A DNA stretch of 64,000 bases from Ignavibacteriae bacterium HGW-Ignavibacteriae-1 (GCA_002839825.1 PGYU01000001.1:186001-250000); one strand, 5' to 3'. Counted from the stretch's first letter, positions 16,900 through 25,413 are shown. Made by a program: numbers and translations. Notes: generated from the sequence alone by a model not told the origin.

Positions 16900-17910
16900 A
16901 TGGCAAATATGAGATATCAGTTTAAAATTCCGATCTTCTTGCTTATGATTTTCTTTGCGAGAAATGCATATTCGCAATGTGGTTGCAGTTCCGCAGGTTC
17001 AATGGGAGGTGCAACACCTTTCAATTTAACCGATAACCGTGGTGTGTTGCAAAGTAAGAATCTTGAAATCAGCACATTCTATCGCTATTCTTATGCATCT
17101 CAATTTTACTATCAGGACAGTAAGGTTGGATTTGGCGACGAGGAAATCGTAAATTTTCACCTGCTGAATCTGTACTCGGCTTATGGCTTGACTCAGAATC
17201 TGACTTTAGAAGCTGATGCCGGGCATTTTTATTACACTACAAAAAATTTGTGCGATACTGTTTCGGGGAATAATTTCTCCAATCTCAATATTTCTGCAAA
17301 GTTGAATTTACTGAACCAAACGGAACATTCAATCAACTTCACATTGGGTATTGGAGGGAAAGTCCCTCTAACTACAGATAAAATTGAATCAATCGGCTAC
17401 AATATGCCTGTTACGGCTGGATATGGAGTTTTGCTCCAAATGTTCATCGGCAAAAGCGTCCTATCAGGTGATTTGAGCATCATGAACTACTCTCGCTACG
17501 AAATTAACAGCTTAGATGCACAAGATTACAAGTTTGGAAATTCCTTGACAAATTCCTTTTACTTCAGTTTGCCCGTTTCCAAGGATTTCATTTCTCACAT
17601 CGAACTTCGCAATTCATTCAGAAATTCGGACCATATCAATGATTCAACATTGAACAATTCGGGCTCTTATATGTTTTTAATATCTCCACAAGTTAGTTAC
17701 CACCACAAAACTTGGGCTTTTCGCTTAGGAGGCGAAATTCCGATTTACAAGTACGTGAATGGCACTCAACTCACAAATAGCTTTACTTTGCATGCAAATA
17801 TCTCGAAATCATTTGATTTCACACCGCGTGACGAAATATACGAAGAATACCTCAAGTACAAGGACGATTTCGAGAGCTACGACGATTTCAAGAAGCAATT
17901 TGGGCTTTGA
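16900..17910 (+). CDS. Unknown outer-membrane-like protein with N-terminal CGCSS motif
   Basis: ATG 16900 (or 16909) is chosen because a -7-like TATATTTG at 16874-16881 would start transcription just before it. The 336-residue product has a signal peptide ending NAYSQ, then immediately CGCSSAGSMGGATPF. The rest consists of amphipathic beta strands (LEISTFYRYSYASQFYY, LTLEADAGHFYYTT, HSINFTLGIGGKVPL) with spacing like an outer-membrane beta-barrel, then a charged tail (EIYEEYLKYKDDFESYDDF). I do not recognise a named family. The two closely spaced Cys just after the cleavage site could bind a metal or form a disulphide. It lies between the cyclophilin and lipB genes with no obvious functional link. 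Confidence 0.65.
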   Translation: MANMRYQFKIPIFLLMIFFARNAYSQCGCSSAGSMGGATPFNLTDNRGVLQSKNLEISTFYRYSYASQFYYQDSKVGFGDEEIVNFHLLNLYSAYGLTQNLTLEADAGHFYYTTKNLCDTVSGNNFSNLNISAKLNLLNQTEHSINFTLGIGGKVPLTTDKIESIGYNMPVTAGYGVLLQMFIGKSVLSGDLSIMNYSRYEINSLDAQDYKFGNSLTNSFYFSLPVSKDFISHIELRNSFRNSDHINDSTLNNSGSYMFLISPQVSYHHKTWAFRLGGEIPIYKYVNGTQLTNSFTLHANISKSFDFTPRDEIYEEYLKYKDDFESYDDFKKQFGL

Positions 17911-17983
17911 GACCGATTTCTCAATCCGCAAATGAACCTTTTTTCGTAATTTTGTAATGATTATTAATGATGAAATTTAAAAA

Positions 17984-18610
17984 ATGATAAAAATAGAAGA
18001 TTGGGGATTGATTGGATATATGGAGGCTTGGGAGCGTCAAAAGCAACTCGTAGCCAAGATTCAATCCGGTGAAGAGAGTAGCACATTTGTTGTTTGCGAG
18101 CACCCAACCGTGATTACCGCCGGTAGAGCAACCAAAGAGGGCAATATTAATGTGTCTGAAGATTTTCTAAAGAGCTTAGGTGTGGACGTTATTGCAAATG
18201 ATCGTGGGGGAGACGTCACTTTGCATAATCCCGGGCAATTAGTCGGCTATCCGATATTCGACCTGAAGCAATACAAGCAGGATTTGCACTGGTTTTTGCG
18301 CGAAATCGAGGACAGTATAATCCAAACAATTGCTTCTTATGGCATAGTCGGCGATAGGGTAGAAGGGCTGACAGGCGTATGGCTCGAATCAAAACGTAAG
18401 ATATGTGCGATTGGTATGCACTGCTCGCGATGGGTCACTTCTCACGGCTTTGCGTTGAATGTAAAAAACAATCTGAACGAATTTTTCTACATAATTCCAT
18501 GTGGAATTACCGACAAAGAAATCACTTCAATTTCTAAAGAAATTGGCACGGAAGTTGACTTTGATGAAGTGAAAAATAGATGTATTGAGATTTTTAAGAG
18601 CAAATTTTAA
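17984..18610 (+). CDS. lipB: Lipoyl(octanoyl) transferase
   Basis: A 208-residue cytoplasmic enzyme that moves octanoyl from acyl carrier protein to the lipoyl domains of 2-oxoacid dehydrogenases and GcvH, the first step of lipoate synthesis. Family motifs are present: RGGDVTLHNPGQLVGYP (74-90), RKICAIGMHCSRWVTSHG (138-155), FALNV and IIPCGI (170-175). The catalytic pair is Lys139 and Cys173. Length is normal for the family. A -7-like TAATTTTG lies at 17947-17954. lipA is not in this window, and the tRNA-Gly gene follows. Confidence 0.95.
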   Translation: MIKIEDWGLIGYMEAWERQKQLVAKIQSGEESSTFVVCEHPTVITAGRATKEGNINVSEDFLKSLGVDVIANDRGGDVTLHNPGQLVGYPIFDLKQYKQDLHWFLREIEDSIIQTIASYGIVGDRVEGLTGVWLESKRKICAIGMHCSRWVTSHGFALNVKNNLNEFFYIIPCGITDKEITSISKEIGTEVDFDEVKNRCIEIFKSKF

Positions 18611-18637
18611 GTTTTTTTTGATTTCTTTGAAAAAATA

Positions 18638-18669
18638 ATTGGGAATGTGAGAAATATTTCTTATTTTTG
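18638..18669 (+). promoter_or_regulatory. Promoter of tRNA-Gly
   Basis: ATTG (18638-18641), a 20-bp spacer and TATTTTTG (18662-18669), the latter an exact TAnnTTTG match, end 29 bases before the tRNA. This spacing suits the Bacteroidota housekeeping sigma factor. The -33 element is one base off consensus. Confidence 0.55.
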
Positions 18670-18698
18670 AATCCGCTTATGATTGAATAAGCGAGTAA

Positions 18699-18771
18699 GC
18701 GAAAGTAGCTCAGTTGGTAGAGCACAACCTTGCCAAGGTTGGGGTCGCGAGTTCGAGTCTCGTCTTTCGCT
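18699..18771 (+). tRNA. tRNA-Gly (GCC)
   Basis: A 73-nt cloverleaf. The acceptor stem GCGAAAG pairs with CTTTCGC (18764-18770), discriminator T. D-arm GCTC...GAGC; anticodon stem CAACC/GGTTG with loop TTGCCAA, so anticodon GCC; T-arm GCGAG-TTCGAGT-CTCGT. CCA is not encoded. It is followed at once by a small hairpin (GACAAC/GTTGTC, 18773-18788) and a terminator. Confidence 0.95.
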
Positions 18772-18806
18772 CGACAACGCAAGTTGTCACTTCCTCTTTA
18801 TGCTGC

Positions 18807-18850
18807 ATGCCTTGCTGTCAGTTCCCCCCGATAGTAAGGCATTTTTTTTG
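18807..18850 (+). terminator. Terminator after tRNA-Gly
   Basis: ATGCCTT (18807-18813) pairs with AAGGCAT (18836-18842), followed by eight T. The rest of the 345-bp gap up to 19116 holds only the hairpin repeat at 18970 and no recognisable gene. Confidence 0.75.
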
Positions 18851-18969
18851 CTAAATATAACACAGGAAGTCCTACAAGAAAAACAAATTGCTTAATAGAA
18901 AATTCACTTTAACCAAAACTTGTTCAAAGTAGAGGGATAAACACAATTGAAAATGCCCCAAAAGCCTTT

Positions 18970-18989
18970 CCCCCTCTTGCAAGAGGGGG
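18970..18989. repeat. Perfect 20-nt palindrome with G-rich tail (REP-like)
   Basis: CCCCCTCTTGCAAGAGGGGG is a perfect palindrome, followed by GTTAGGGGGTG. The same arrangement (CCCTCT hairpin, then a GTCGGGGTGAG tail) recurs at 22519-22550, so these look like copies of a dispersed intergenic hairpin repeat. No terminator T-run follows directly. Confidence 0.65.
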
Positions 18990-19116
18990 TTAGGGGGTGT
19001 TCTGTTTTATTTTCCAATTGGGTGTTTTGTGAATTTTTTAGGACTGGACAATATTTTATACAAAGTGAATAATTTTGAGATAGCCTCAAGCCATTTCTAC
19101 TTCTAAATCTCTAAAA

Positions 19117-19899
19117 TTAATTTCCGTCAAAATTCGCTTTGCGTTTTTCGATAAAAGCAAGCGTTCCTTCTTTAAAATCGCTTGTGCCGCAAGTTCTGCC
19201 AAATAAGCGAGACTCATAATCTAAGCCTTCTTTGGGCGAAAGCGTTTCCGAAGCATTGATTGCATCTACTGCCGCAGATAATGCCAATGTACCTTTGGAG
19301 AGCATTTTATTGACCAATTCAATAGTTTTTGGGAGTAATTCGCCCGCTTCAAAAACTTTGTTCACCAATCCAATTCTATAAGCTTCATCTGCGCCTATCA
19401 AATCACCTGTCAAAATCAGCTCCATAGCTCGTGCTTTGCCTATGATTTTCGGCAAACGCTGCGTGCCACCATATCCGGGAATTATACCAAGGTTTACTTC
19501 AGGCTGACCGAACTTCGCATTATTGCTCGCATAGCGAATATGACAGGCGAGAGTGAGTTCGCATCCGCCACCGAGAGCAAATCCATTGACAGCAGCAATC
19601 ACAGGAATGCTCAAATTTTCGAGTCTCGCCATAACGCCGGAACCAAATTCTGAGAACAATTTCCCGGTTCGCCCGTCACATTCGTGAAGTTCGGTGATGT
19701 CGGCTCCTGCTGCAAAAGCTTTTTCACCTGAGCCCGTCAGTATGATAGCTTTGATACCCGCATCTTTTTCGATTTCTGTGATGACTTGGTCTAATTCCGT
19801 GAAAAGTTGATTGTTGAGTGCGTTTAGTTTGTCCGGACGGTTTAGAGTGATAATTGCAAAATTCTCTTTTTTATCAAAGATTAATGTACTGAAATCCAT
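19117..19899 (-). CDS. Enoyl-CoA hydratase / crotonase-family enzyme
   Basis: A 260-residue crotonase. The oxyanion-hole region AFAAGADITEL is at 61-71, GGGCELTLA at 110-118 and GQPEVNLGIIPGYGGTQRL at 131-149. Both catalytic glutamates of true enoyl-CoA hydratases are present (Glu114 in GGGCEL, Glu134 in GQPEV), which favours hydratase or 3-hydroxybutyryl-CoA dehydratase over other crotonase activities. Length is normal. It stands alone on the minus strand, so fatty acid degradation versus butanoate metabolism cannot be decided from context. Confidence 0.92.
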   Translation of the reverse strand: MDFSTLIFDKKENFAIITLNRPDKLNALNNQLFTELDQVITEIEKDAGIKAIILTGSGEKAFAAGADITELHECDGRTGKLFSEFGSGVMARLENLSIPVIAAVNGFALGGGCELTLACHIRYASNNAKFGQPEVNLGIIPGYGGTQRLPKIIGKARAMELILTGDLIGADEAYRIGLVNKVFEAGELLPKTIELVNKMLSKGTLALSAAVDAINASETLSPKEGLDYESRLFGRTCGTSDFKEGTLAFIEKRKANFDGN

Positions 19900-19969
19900 T
19901 TTTTATCCCTTAAATTTGAAAAATGATTTTAACCAATAACGAACTTAAAAGATAATTATTCGCAACAAC

Positions 19970-21292
19970 ATGAGAATCCTATTTTTACTATATTTTTGCT
20001 TTTTGATGCTTACTGCTTCGATAGAAGTAGAAGCCCAAGTTCCATTAGCCTACAAGCACAATATCGAATCGGAAATTTCACTTGCAGATGGATTGAGCTA
20101 CAAAAAAATAATGATGGGCAATCAAAAGACAAAATTTGCAGTGCACGTAATCGAAGTGAATTTACTGAACCATTTACTTGTCCCAACCGTTTTGAAAGCC
20201 GGCAGCCATACCTTAGAACTTGCCAAATTGCATGATATTATCACCCATACTGATTCTATCACTGAAGGAAAAATTCTTGGAGCTATCAACGGCAGCTTTT
20301 GGAGGGCTTATACAAATAACCCGATAGGAGCTTGTTTCATAGATGGGGAAATCGTCGAGTTGAATCCATATAAGCAATGGTCCGGAATTTATTTCGATTC
20401 GCTGAGCAAACCATACATAGACAATTTCAAAATCACCGGAAAAATCGAACTCAAAAACGGTAATGAAATCATTCTCAATCGGGTAAACCGCAGACGCGAC
20501 TCGCTCGAGATTGTGCTCTATAACAAATATGGCGGAACGGAAGTGCCACACGTGCAAAAACAAAAAATTGAGGATGAAATTGCTACTCGAATGGCGGTGG
20601 CTATGAATGAAATGTTCGAAAATGATTCGACCGAGTTCGATATTGACCCTGAGACACTAAGGCAAGAATTACTCACCGAAAAACGAAGCAATTCCTTAGA
20701 AAATTCTCTAATCAAATGCAAGTTGAAATACCTTTCGCATCCAGCAATAAATAAATCAATTAAATGCGTTGTAATGGCTATTGATACAGGTTTGATGGCG
20801 ATTGATACTATGTCGGCAGTTTTGTCCTACGGTATCAATATTCCCTATGATTTGTTTCCTACCCTTGGCGATACTTTGACTTTATCTTACACAACTGACG
20901 TTCAGACAAAAGTTCAGTTCCGAAATGGTCTCACAGCCACACCGAGACTTGTAAGAGAAGGCAAAGCCCAACACGAAGCCTTGAAAGAAGGCTCAAAAGG
21001 GAAACGATTCATCAATCGTGCACTGTCGAGAACTGCTGTCGGATATAGCAAAGACAAGACAAAACTCTATTTAGTTACTGTACAAACGACTTCGCGAAGC
21101 AATTTCGTAAAGGGAGCAAATCTTGCAAATATGGCGATAATAATGAAATCGCTTGGATGCTATGAAGCTATGAATCTTGATGGCGGAGGCTCTACTGTGA
21201 TGGTGATTGATGGCAAAAACGTTATGAGCACACTGCGACCCGACGCATCACGGAGAATCTCTGTCGGATTGGGTGTACGGCTACTTCCGTAA
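19970..21292 (+). CDS. Secreted phosphodiester glycosidase (NAGPA-domain) protein
   Basis: A 440-residue protein with a signal peptide ending IEVEAQV. The C-terminal half has the hallmarks of the NAGPA/DUF2233 family: INRALSRTAVGYSKD, LYLVTVQTT and EAMNLDGGGSTVMVIDG near 405-421, followed by RRISVGLGVRLLP at the end. The N-terminal half has FAVHVIEVNLLN and GAINGSFWRAYTNNPIGACF, also typical. The family cleaves phosphodiester-linked sugars; the substrate here is unknown, and periplasmic or extracellular location is inferred from the signal peptide. It is divergent from the crotonase gene by 70 bp. Confidence 0.85.
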   Translation: MRILFLLYFCFLMLTASIEVEAQVPLAYKHNIESEISLADGLSYKKIMMGNQKTKFAVHVIEVNLLNHLLVPTVLKAGSHTLELAKLHDIITHTDSITEGKILGAINGSFWRAYTNNPIGACFIDGEIVELNPYKQWSGIYFDSLSKPYIDNFKITGKIELKNGNEIILNRVNRRRDSLEIVLYNKYGGTEVPHVQKQKIEDEIATRMAVAMNEMFENDSTEFDIDPETLRQELLTEKRSNSLENSLIKCKLKYLSHPAINKSIKCVVMAIDTGLMAIDTMSAVLSYGINIPYDLFPTLGDTLTLSYTTDVQTKVQFRNGLTATPRLVREGKAQHEALKEGSKGKRFINRALSRTAVGYSKDKTKLYLVTVQTTSRSNFVKGANLANMAIIMKSLGCYEAMNLDGGGSTVMVIDGKNVMSTLRPDASRRISVGLGVRLLP

Positions 21293-21319
21293 AATGAAAG
21301 ATTATGATAATGAATTTTT

Positions 21320-21352
21320 TTTGTGGCAATTCGTAGAAATTTCTTAGTTTTG
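21320..21352 (+). promoter_or_regulatory. Promoter of the DUF422 gene
   Basis: TTTG (21320-21323), a 21-bp spacer and TAGTTTTG (21345-21352) match the Bacteroidota TTTG / TAnnTTTG pattern. The gene starts at 21428 after AAGGAT. Confidence 0.55.
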
Positions 21353-21427
21353 TCTATGTTTTTGAATGTAATATTGAAATTTTTACATATGTTGGCATTT
21401 TTTGCTACTTAGAAGGATAAGATTTGT

Positions 21428-22162
21428 ATGGTAAGAAAGAAGAATTCGGCATTCATAAATTTCATAGATAACGACGTCTTTAAAATAATTGTTATTTACA
21501 TTGTGCTGATTTGCATGGCAATCTGTCAAGTAATTGATGTTTACTCCGAAATTACCAGACCGCTTTCGGGACCGATTTTGATTTTGCTTTCCATTTTGGC
21601 ATTTTGGGAAATCTTACGAAAATACAAATTACCGCAACCCAACAAAGCCGGCATTATAGACCAACCAAACCTCCGAAACAACTTCATCATATATTTTGTA
21701 ATCGTCGTCGTAGCGGCGTGGGCAATAGAACTTCTTGGAGTGCGGACGAAAATAATATTCGGTTCATACAACTATAACGATATTTTGCAACCCACACTTT
21801 CAAATATCCCGATTGCAATGGGTTTTATATGGTTTTTAGCCATAGTTTCATCGTACGCCATACTCCAAAAAACATCAAGAATCAACCTCAACGGCATCCC
21901 CACGCTAATCAAGTCCATCATAATTGGATTTACCATGATGTTTTTCGACTTCCTGATGGAACCAGCCGCGATTAGACTCTACTATTGGTCATGGCTCAAC
22001 GACATTGTGCCACTACAAAACTACTTCGTGTGGTTCTTCGTAGGAGCCTTATTCGCCTTTTTAGGCTTCAAAATGCGAGTCTTGAAAATCGTCTTCCCAA
22101 ATATCATCTACCACATTTTCTTAGCATTGCTCGTGTACTTCCTCATCATACAGTTTGGGTGA
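21428..22162 (+). CDS. DUF422 (CruF-like) carotenoid-biosynthesis membrane protein
   Basis: A 244-residue protein with about seven membrane helices. It shows the conserved DUF422 block: AIELLGVRTKIIFGSYNY near 101-118, NIPIAMGFIWFLAIVSS, then GFTMMFFDFLMEPAAIRLYYW (about 168-188) and QNYFVWFFVGALFAF. The family includes CruF-type hydratases that hydrate the ends of acyclic carotenoids. No other carotenoid genes are in the window, so the substrate cannot be stated. The start follows AAGGAT. Confidence 0.8.
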   Translation: MVRKKNSAFINFIDNDVFKIIVIYIVLICMAICQVIDVYSEITRPLSGPILILLSILAFWEILRKYKLPQPNKAGIIDQPNLRNNFIIYFVIVVVAAWAIELLGVRTKIIFGSYNYNDILQPTLSNIPIAMGFIWFLAIVSSYAILQKTSRINLNGIPTLIKSIIIGFTMMFFDFLMEPAAIRLYYWSWLNDIVPLQNYFVWFFVGALFAFLGFKMRVLKIVFPNIIYHIFLALLVYFLIIQFG

Positions 22163-22198
22163 TTGTCTTAGATGGGCTCCACCTACGAGCATCTGAAA

Positions 22199-22503
22199 GT
22201 AGGGACAGAACAGCGTTCTGTCCAAAACTTAGCCCATGAATTTATTCGTGTTGTTCCGTCAGTTGTTACAACTAATGGATATTGATGAATCTTTATTATA
22301 TTGTCAGAATTAAAAACTGACAATTCATTAACTATGGAACAACTGACGGGACGCGATTGACGATGTGAATATGATTAATTCATCCGATGACTCCAAGTTC
22401 ACAAGTGCGGCACATTTGTTAGAGATAATTCATCGGTTGATTCCAAGTCATCGGATGAATATCCAAATTGAAATAAATGGACAGAACGCTGTTCTGTCCC
22501 TAC
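22199..22503. repeat. 305-bp composite bounded by perfect 25-bp inverted repeats
   Basis: The 25 bases at 22199-22223 (GTAGGGACAGAAC...) are the exact reverse complement of 22479-22503. Each arm is also a hairpin (GGACAGAAC/GTTCTGTCC). Inside lie a palindromic repeat copy (22256-22349) and a second exact 15-bp inverted pair, ATTCATCCGATGACT (22378-22392) and its complement (22446-22460). ATGGGCT/AGCCCAT (22172-22178/22231-22237) brackets the left arm. There is no coding sequence and no clear target-site duplication. It fills most of the 496-bp gap before the beta-propeller gene. Confidence 0.75.
22256..22349. repeat. ~100-bp palindromic repeat, copy A
   Basis: CCGTCAGTTGTT (22256-22267) is the exact reverse complement of 22338-22349. 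An inner stem, TTGTCAG/CTGACAA, lies at 22301-22323. Read as reverse complement, it aligns at both ends and centre with copy B at 25235-25339: shared GTCCCGTCAGTTGTT at one end, TTGTCAGTT in the middle and GACGGAAC at the other. Confidence 0.7.
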
Positions 22504-22518
22504 GTTACGGGTCTTTCT

Positions 22519-22537
22519 CCCTCTCCTTCGGAGAGGG
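22519..22537. repeat. CCCTCT hairpin repeat
   Basis: CCCTCTCC-TTC-GGAGAGGG forms an 8-bp perfect stem, followed by TCGGGGTGAGG. The layout is the same as the palindrome at 18970-18989 plus its G-rich tail, so it is probably another copy of a dispersed REP-like hairpin. Confidence 0.65.
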
Positions 22538-22658
22538 TCGGGGTGAGGTGATTTAATTATTTTCCCCATTTCCCAACTTTTTTCCCTAATTTTGAGATAA
22601 ATTGCATATTCATGTGTCATAGAGTATATACGGAACATGTATTTCAGGGAGAATATTT

Positions 22659-23990
22659 ATGAAACGAGCATTTGTTTTATTCGTTGTTGCAATGCTGTAT
22701 TGCAACTTTACACTGGCTCAAGAGCCTGAACCAGACCCTTTGGTGTGGAAGAAGCATATTGGGGGAATTGTAAGAGCGGTGACATTCAGCCCTGACGGTG
22801 AATTTATTTATGTGGCAGCAACTGGCTTTAAGCCAATGAAACTATTGACGGAAACAGGTGATATTGTAATGGAATATGAAGGACTGGTGGTAAAGCGAGA
22901 TGTACAAGTTGAAATGCTTGATATATCAAGAGACGGCAGAAGGTTGTTCGTTGCAGACTCCGGGAATACACTTTTCGTGTGGGATACTCAAACCGGAGCA
23001 TTACTTCATACTTTAGATGCAGGATATGAGGAATGGCGAGCCAAATGGTATCATTCTATAACTGTTTCGGAGAATTACATTGCTGCTTTAGTTGCTTATA
23101 GTTTACAGCCGGAAACGACTTACCCGGTTGGTGGTGAAATACATATTTGGGATGTAAACACTTATGAGAAAGTCAAAGTGATTGAAAAAGCTTCTTCACT
23201 TATAAGGATCAAATTCTCTGATGACGACAGATTCTTGGCAATGCTTGTAGGTGAACCAGACCATAATGATGAAACAGGTACAGTTTTGTATAACTCCGGC
23301 ACTTGGGATACTTTCGGGAGATATTGGGGACATGAAAAACATGCTACGATGTACGTTGCTTTTACGCCTGATGGAACTAAGATGGCATCTTGCAGCCAAG
23401 GAAGTCAATTAAAAATTTGGGACTTGATTAACCAAAATTTATTCTCCACTATAATAACACCAATGAATATTGTTGAATCTGTAGTGTTTAGTGATAATAC
23501 ACATATTTTTGCAGGAAATGGAGTTTGGATTGACAATAGAATGGATGGGTGGGAATTACTAAACAATAAGAAAGTATATCATTTTGAAGGAATACGTCCT
23601 ACCTCAATTGATTTTAACACGTCAATTAATAAAATCTGTGCTAGTGGATATGTCAAGGTAGGTGATATGAATAGTTTAGAATATGTCTATTTATTAAATC
23701 CAACAAATTCTACAAGCATTTTTGAACTTTTCAAACAAAGCCTTCTGGCATCGCCTAATCCTACAAATAATTCAATAAAAATTAGTTTCAACTTACCCAA
23801 TTCGGGATTGACAAATGTTGAAATCAGCGATATTAACTCAAGAATCATTCGCAAACTTCATAAGGGATTTCTCGAATCCGGGCAACATTCTTTTGATTGG
23901 GACACGAAAGCAATCCCCACAGGTGTTTACTTTTGCAAAATTTCTTCAAAAGAATATAATGAATCAGTTAAAATTATTGTGGAGAAATAA
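22659..23990 (+). CDS. T9SS-secreted WD40-like beta-propeller protein
   Basis: A 443-residue protein. Signal peptide 1-20 (ending FTLAQ). Residues about 30-345 consist of WD40-like blades (VRAVTFSPDGEFIYVAAT, DISRDGRRLFVADSG, LFVWDTQTGALLHTL, VAFTPDGTKMASCS, LKIWDL). The last ~85 residues are a T9SS type A sorting domain (LLASPNPTNNSIKISFNL ... SDINSRIIRKL ... GVYFCKI ... VKIIVEK). Probably a surface-exposed binding protein of unknown ligand. It ends one base before the next gene, so the two form an operon, and the pair is flanked by inverted copies of a palindromic repeat. Confidence 0.85.
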   Translation: MKRAFVLFVVAMLYCNFTLAQEPEPDPLVWKKHIGGIVRAVTFSPDGEFIYVAATGFKPMKLLTETGDIVMEYEGLVVKRDVQVEMLDISRDGRRLFVADSGNTLFVWDTQTGALLHTLDAGYEEWRAKWYHSITVSENYIAALVAYSLQPETTYPVGGEIHIWDVNTYEKVKVIEKASSLIRIKFSDDDRFLAMLVGEPDHNDETGTVLYNSGTWDTFGRYWGHEKHATMYVAFTPDGTKMASCSQGSQLKIWDLINQNLFSTIITPMNIVESVVFSDNTHIFAGNGVWIDNRMDGWELLNNKKVYHFEGIRPTSIDFNTSINKICASGYVKVGDMNSLEYVYLLNPTNSTSIFELFKQSLLASPNPTNNSIKISFNLPNSGLTNVEISDINSRIIRKLHKGFLESGQHSFDWDTKAIPTGVYFCKISSKEYNESVKIIVEK

Positions 23991-23991
23991 T

Positions 23992-25266
23992 ATGAAAACA
24001 TTATTAATTTTATCAGCGTTACTTTTAGTTGCAATTAATTTGTCTGCACAAGACAGCGAACCAAGTCCCTTACATTTTTCATACATTGCAAATGGTCAGA
24101 ACTACACAAACCAAGCATTGAATAAAGAACATTTTCAACAAAATAATTTTATAATCAGTACGCAATGGGAAGGACATTCTCGAATGTTGCAAGCATTGAA
24201 ATTCAATATGAATCATGGCAAAAGACCAAGAAATGATTGGAGTTCTAATTCAGACAGAGTGAGTTCATTCCCGAATATATCTGATTCAGGTTATACGATG
24301 AAATATATATGGTCAGGTGACCAACACGAATGTCGTGGCTTTCAATATAGTCCAACTTTGTTCATACCTGAAAACCGGCAAGGAGAATTTATTTATCAAG
24401 CCGCTGATAACAGGCGTTCTGTTTTCGGCTTTAGCTATATTCGAGATTCGGCTCAAGTAATCAATAACCCGAGCAGTACAATTTACAAATTATATAATGA
24501 CTCGACTGATTACATTGATTCGGTAGTTCTTGGGAAAACGTGGATTAACAATAAATTCTATGTCTTTGGTAACCCGGGATTGCTAAACTACGACCATACA
24601 ACCGGAGGGACACGATGGATATTTTCAATCAATCTTCGTCGTTTGGATATAGAAGAAACGGCTAACAACGATGATTTGGTCTTGTCCATTAAGTTGCCCT
24701 ATATTAAAAGGTTAACGACAAAAACCACAATTAACGGTATAATAAATTTCAGTTTTCCTCCCAAAACAACTTTAAATGATACAGTTAGGTTGAAATATCT
24801 TGAGGACAGAGGATTTGCAATGAAAATGACAGATTTACCTGTCATTGGCAATACAATCTATATTACAAATAGAATGTTACCTGATAGAACATTCTTTGAA
24901 AACACAGGAAGGCAAGATATTACTATTAATGCTGAATTTATTTGTAATCAAATTATAAATCCTCAGTTAATTGCGAAAGGCGATACATTAGGTATTGAAA
25001 AAATTGATATAGAAGTGAAATATCACGGGAATCGAGACGTAGGAATCAATTATTGCCGTATAGCAACTCCGGCGGGTTATGACTTTGTAACAGGGAAAAG
25101 TGATAGCTTGATTCAAGCATTTTATCAGGCTCATATTAATTTAATCCAGAGTGAAAATTATGAAATATTCGGTTTTTATGGGAGTGATGAATTCCCTGAA
25201 CATTATTATTTGGAACAACGATACAAAACTCATGTCCCGTCAGTTGTTGTTATAATTGACGAATAG
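23992..25266 (+). CDS. Unknown secreted protein ending inside a palindromic repeat
   Basis: ATG 23992 follows GGAGAAATAAT, and the N-terminus MKTLLILSALLLVAINLSAQ is a clean signal peptide. The 424-residue product is not recognised as a named family. It is predicted to be beta-rich, with no T9SS tail. The last residues (VPSVVVIIDE) are encoded by the left end of repeat copy B (TCCCGT at 25235), so the original C-terminus may have been replaced or cut when the repeat arrived. It is translationally close to the propeller gene (1 bp gap). Function is unknown. Confidence 0.7.
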   Translation: MKTLLILSALLLVAINLSAQDSEPSPLHFSYIANGQNYTNQALNKEHFQQNNFIISTQWEGHSRMLQALKFNMNHGKRPRNDWSSNSDRVSSFPNISDSGYTMKYIWSGDQHECRGFQYSPTLFIPENRQGEFIYQAADNRRSVFGFSYIRDSAQVINNPSSTIYKLYNDSTDYIDSVVLGKTWINNKFYVFGNPGLLNYDHTTGGTRWIFSINLRRLDIEETANNDDLVLSIKLPYIKRLTTKTTINGIINFSFPPKTTLNDTVRLKYLEDRGFAMKMTDLPVIGNTIYITNRMLPDRTFFENTGRQDITINAEFICNQIINPQLIAKGDTLGIEKIDIEVKYHGNRDVGINYCRIATPAGYDFVTGKSDSLIQAFYQAHINLIQSENYEIFGFYGSDEFPEHYYLEQRYKTHVPSVVVIIDE

Positions 25267-25339
25267 GGATGAATCTGAATTACAGTTGTCAGTTCTAATT
25301 ATTGACGATACACTAAATTAGAACAAAGACGGAACGGGA
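25235..25339. repeat. ~100-bp palindromic repeat, copy B
   Basis: The outer ends are TCCCGT (25235-25240) and ACGGGA (25334-25339). The inner stem is GTTCTAATT/AATTAGAAC. CCGTCAGTTGTT at 25237-25248 is identical to the end of copy A at 22256-22267. The two copies are in opposite orientation. This copy starts inside the upstream reading frame and ends in a short AT-rich gap before the tRNA-Val terminator. Confidence 0.7.
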
Positions 25340-25382
25340 AATCTGAAAAATAATCCACGTATAATCCACGTTATTTTTGACA

Positions 25383-25413
25383 AAAAAAGAAAACCTTGAC
25401 TGTGTCAAGGTTT
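25383..25413 (-). terminator. Terminator of tRNA-Val
   Basis: AAACCTTGAC (25391-25400) pairs perfectly with GTCAAGGTTT (25404-25413) around a 3-nt loop. On the minus strand it is followed by TTCTTTTTTTG, a good T-run. It lies 25 bases after the tRNA end. Confidence 0.9.
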
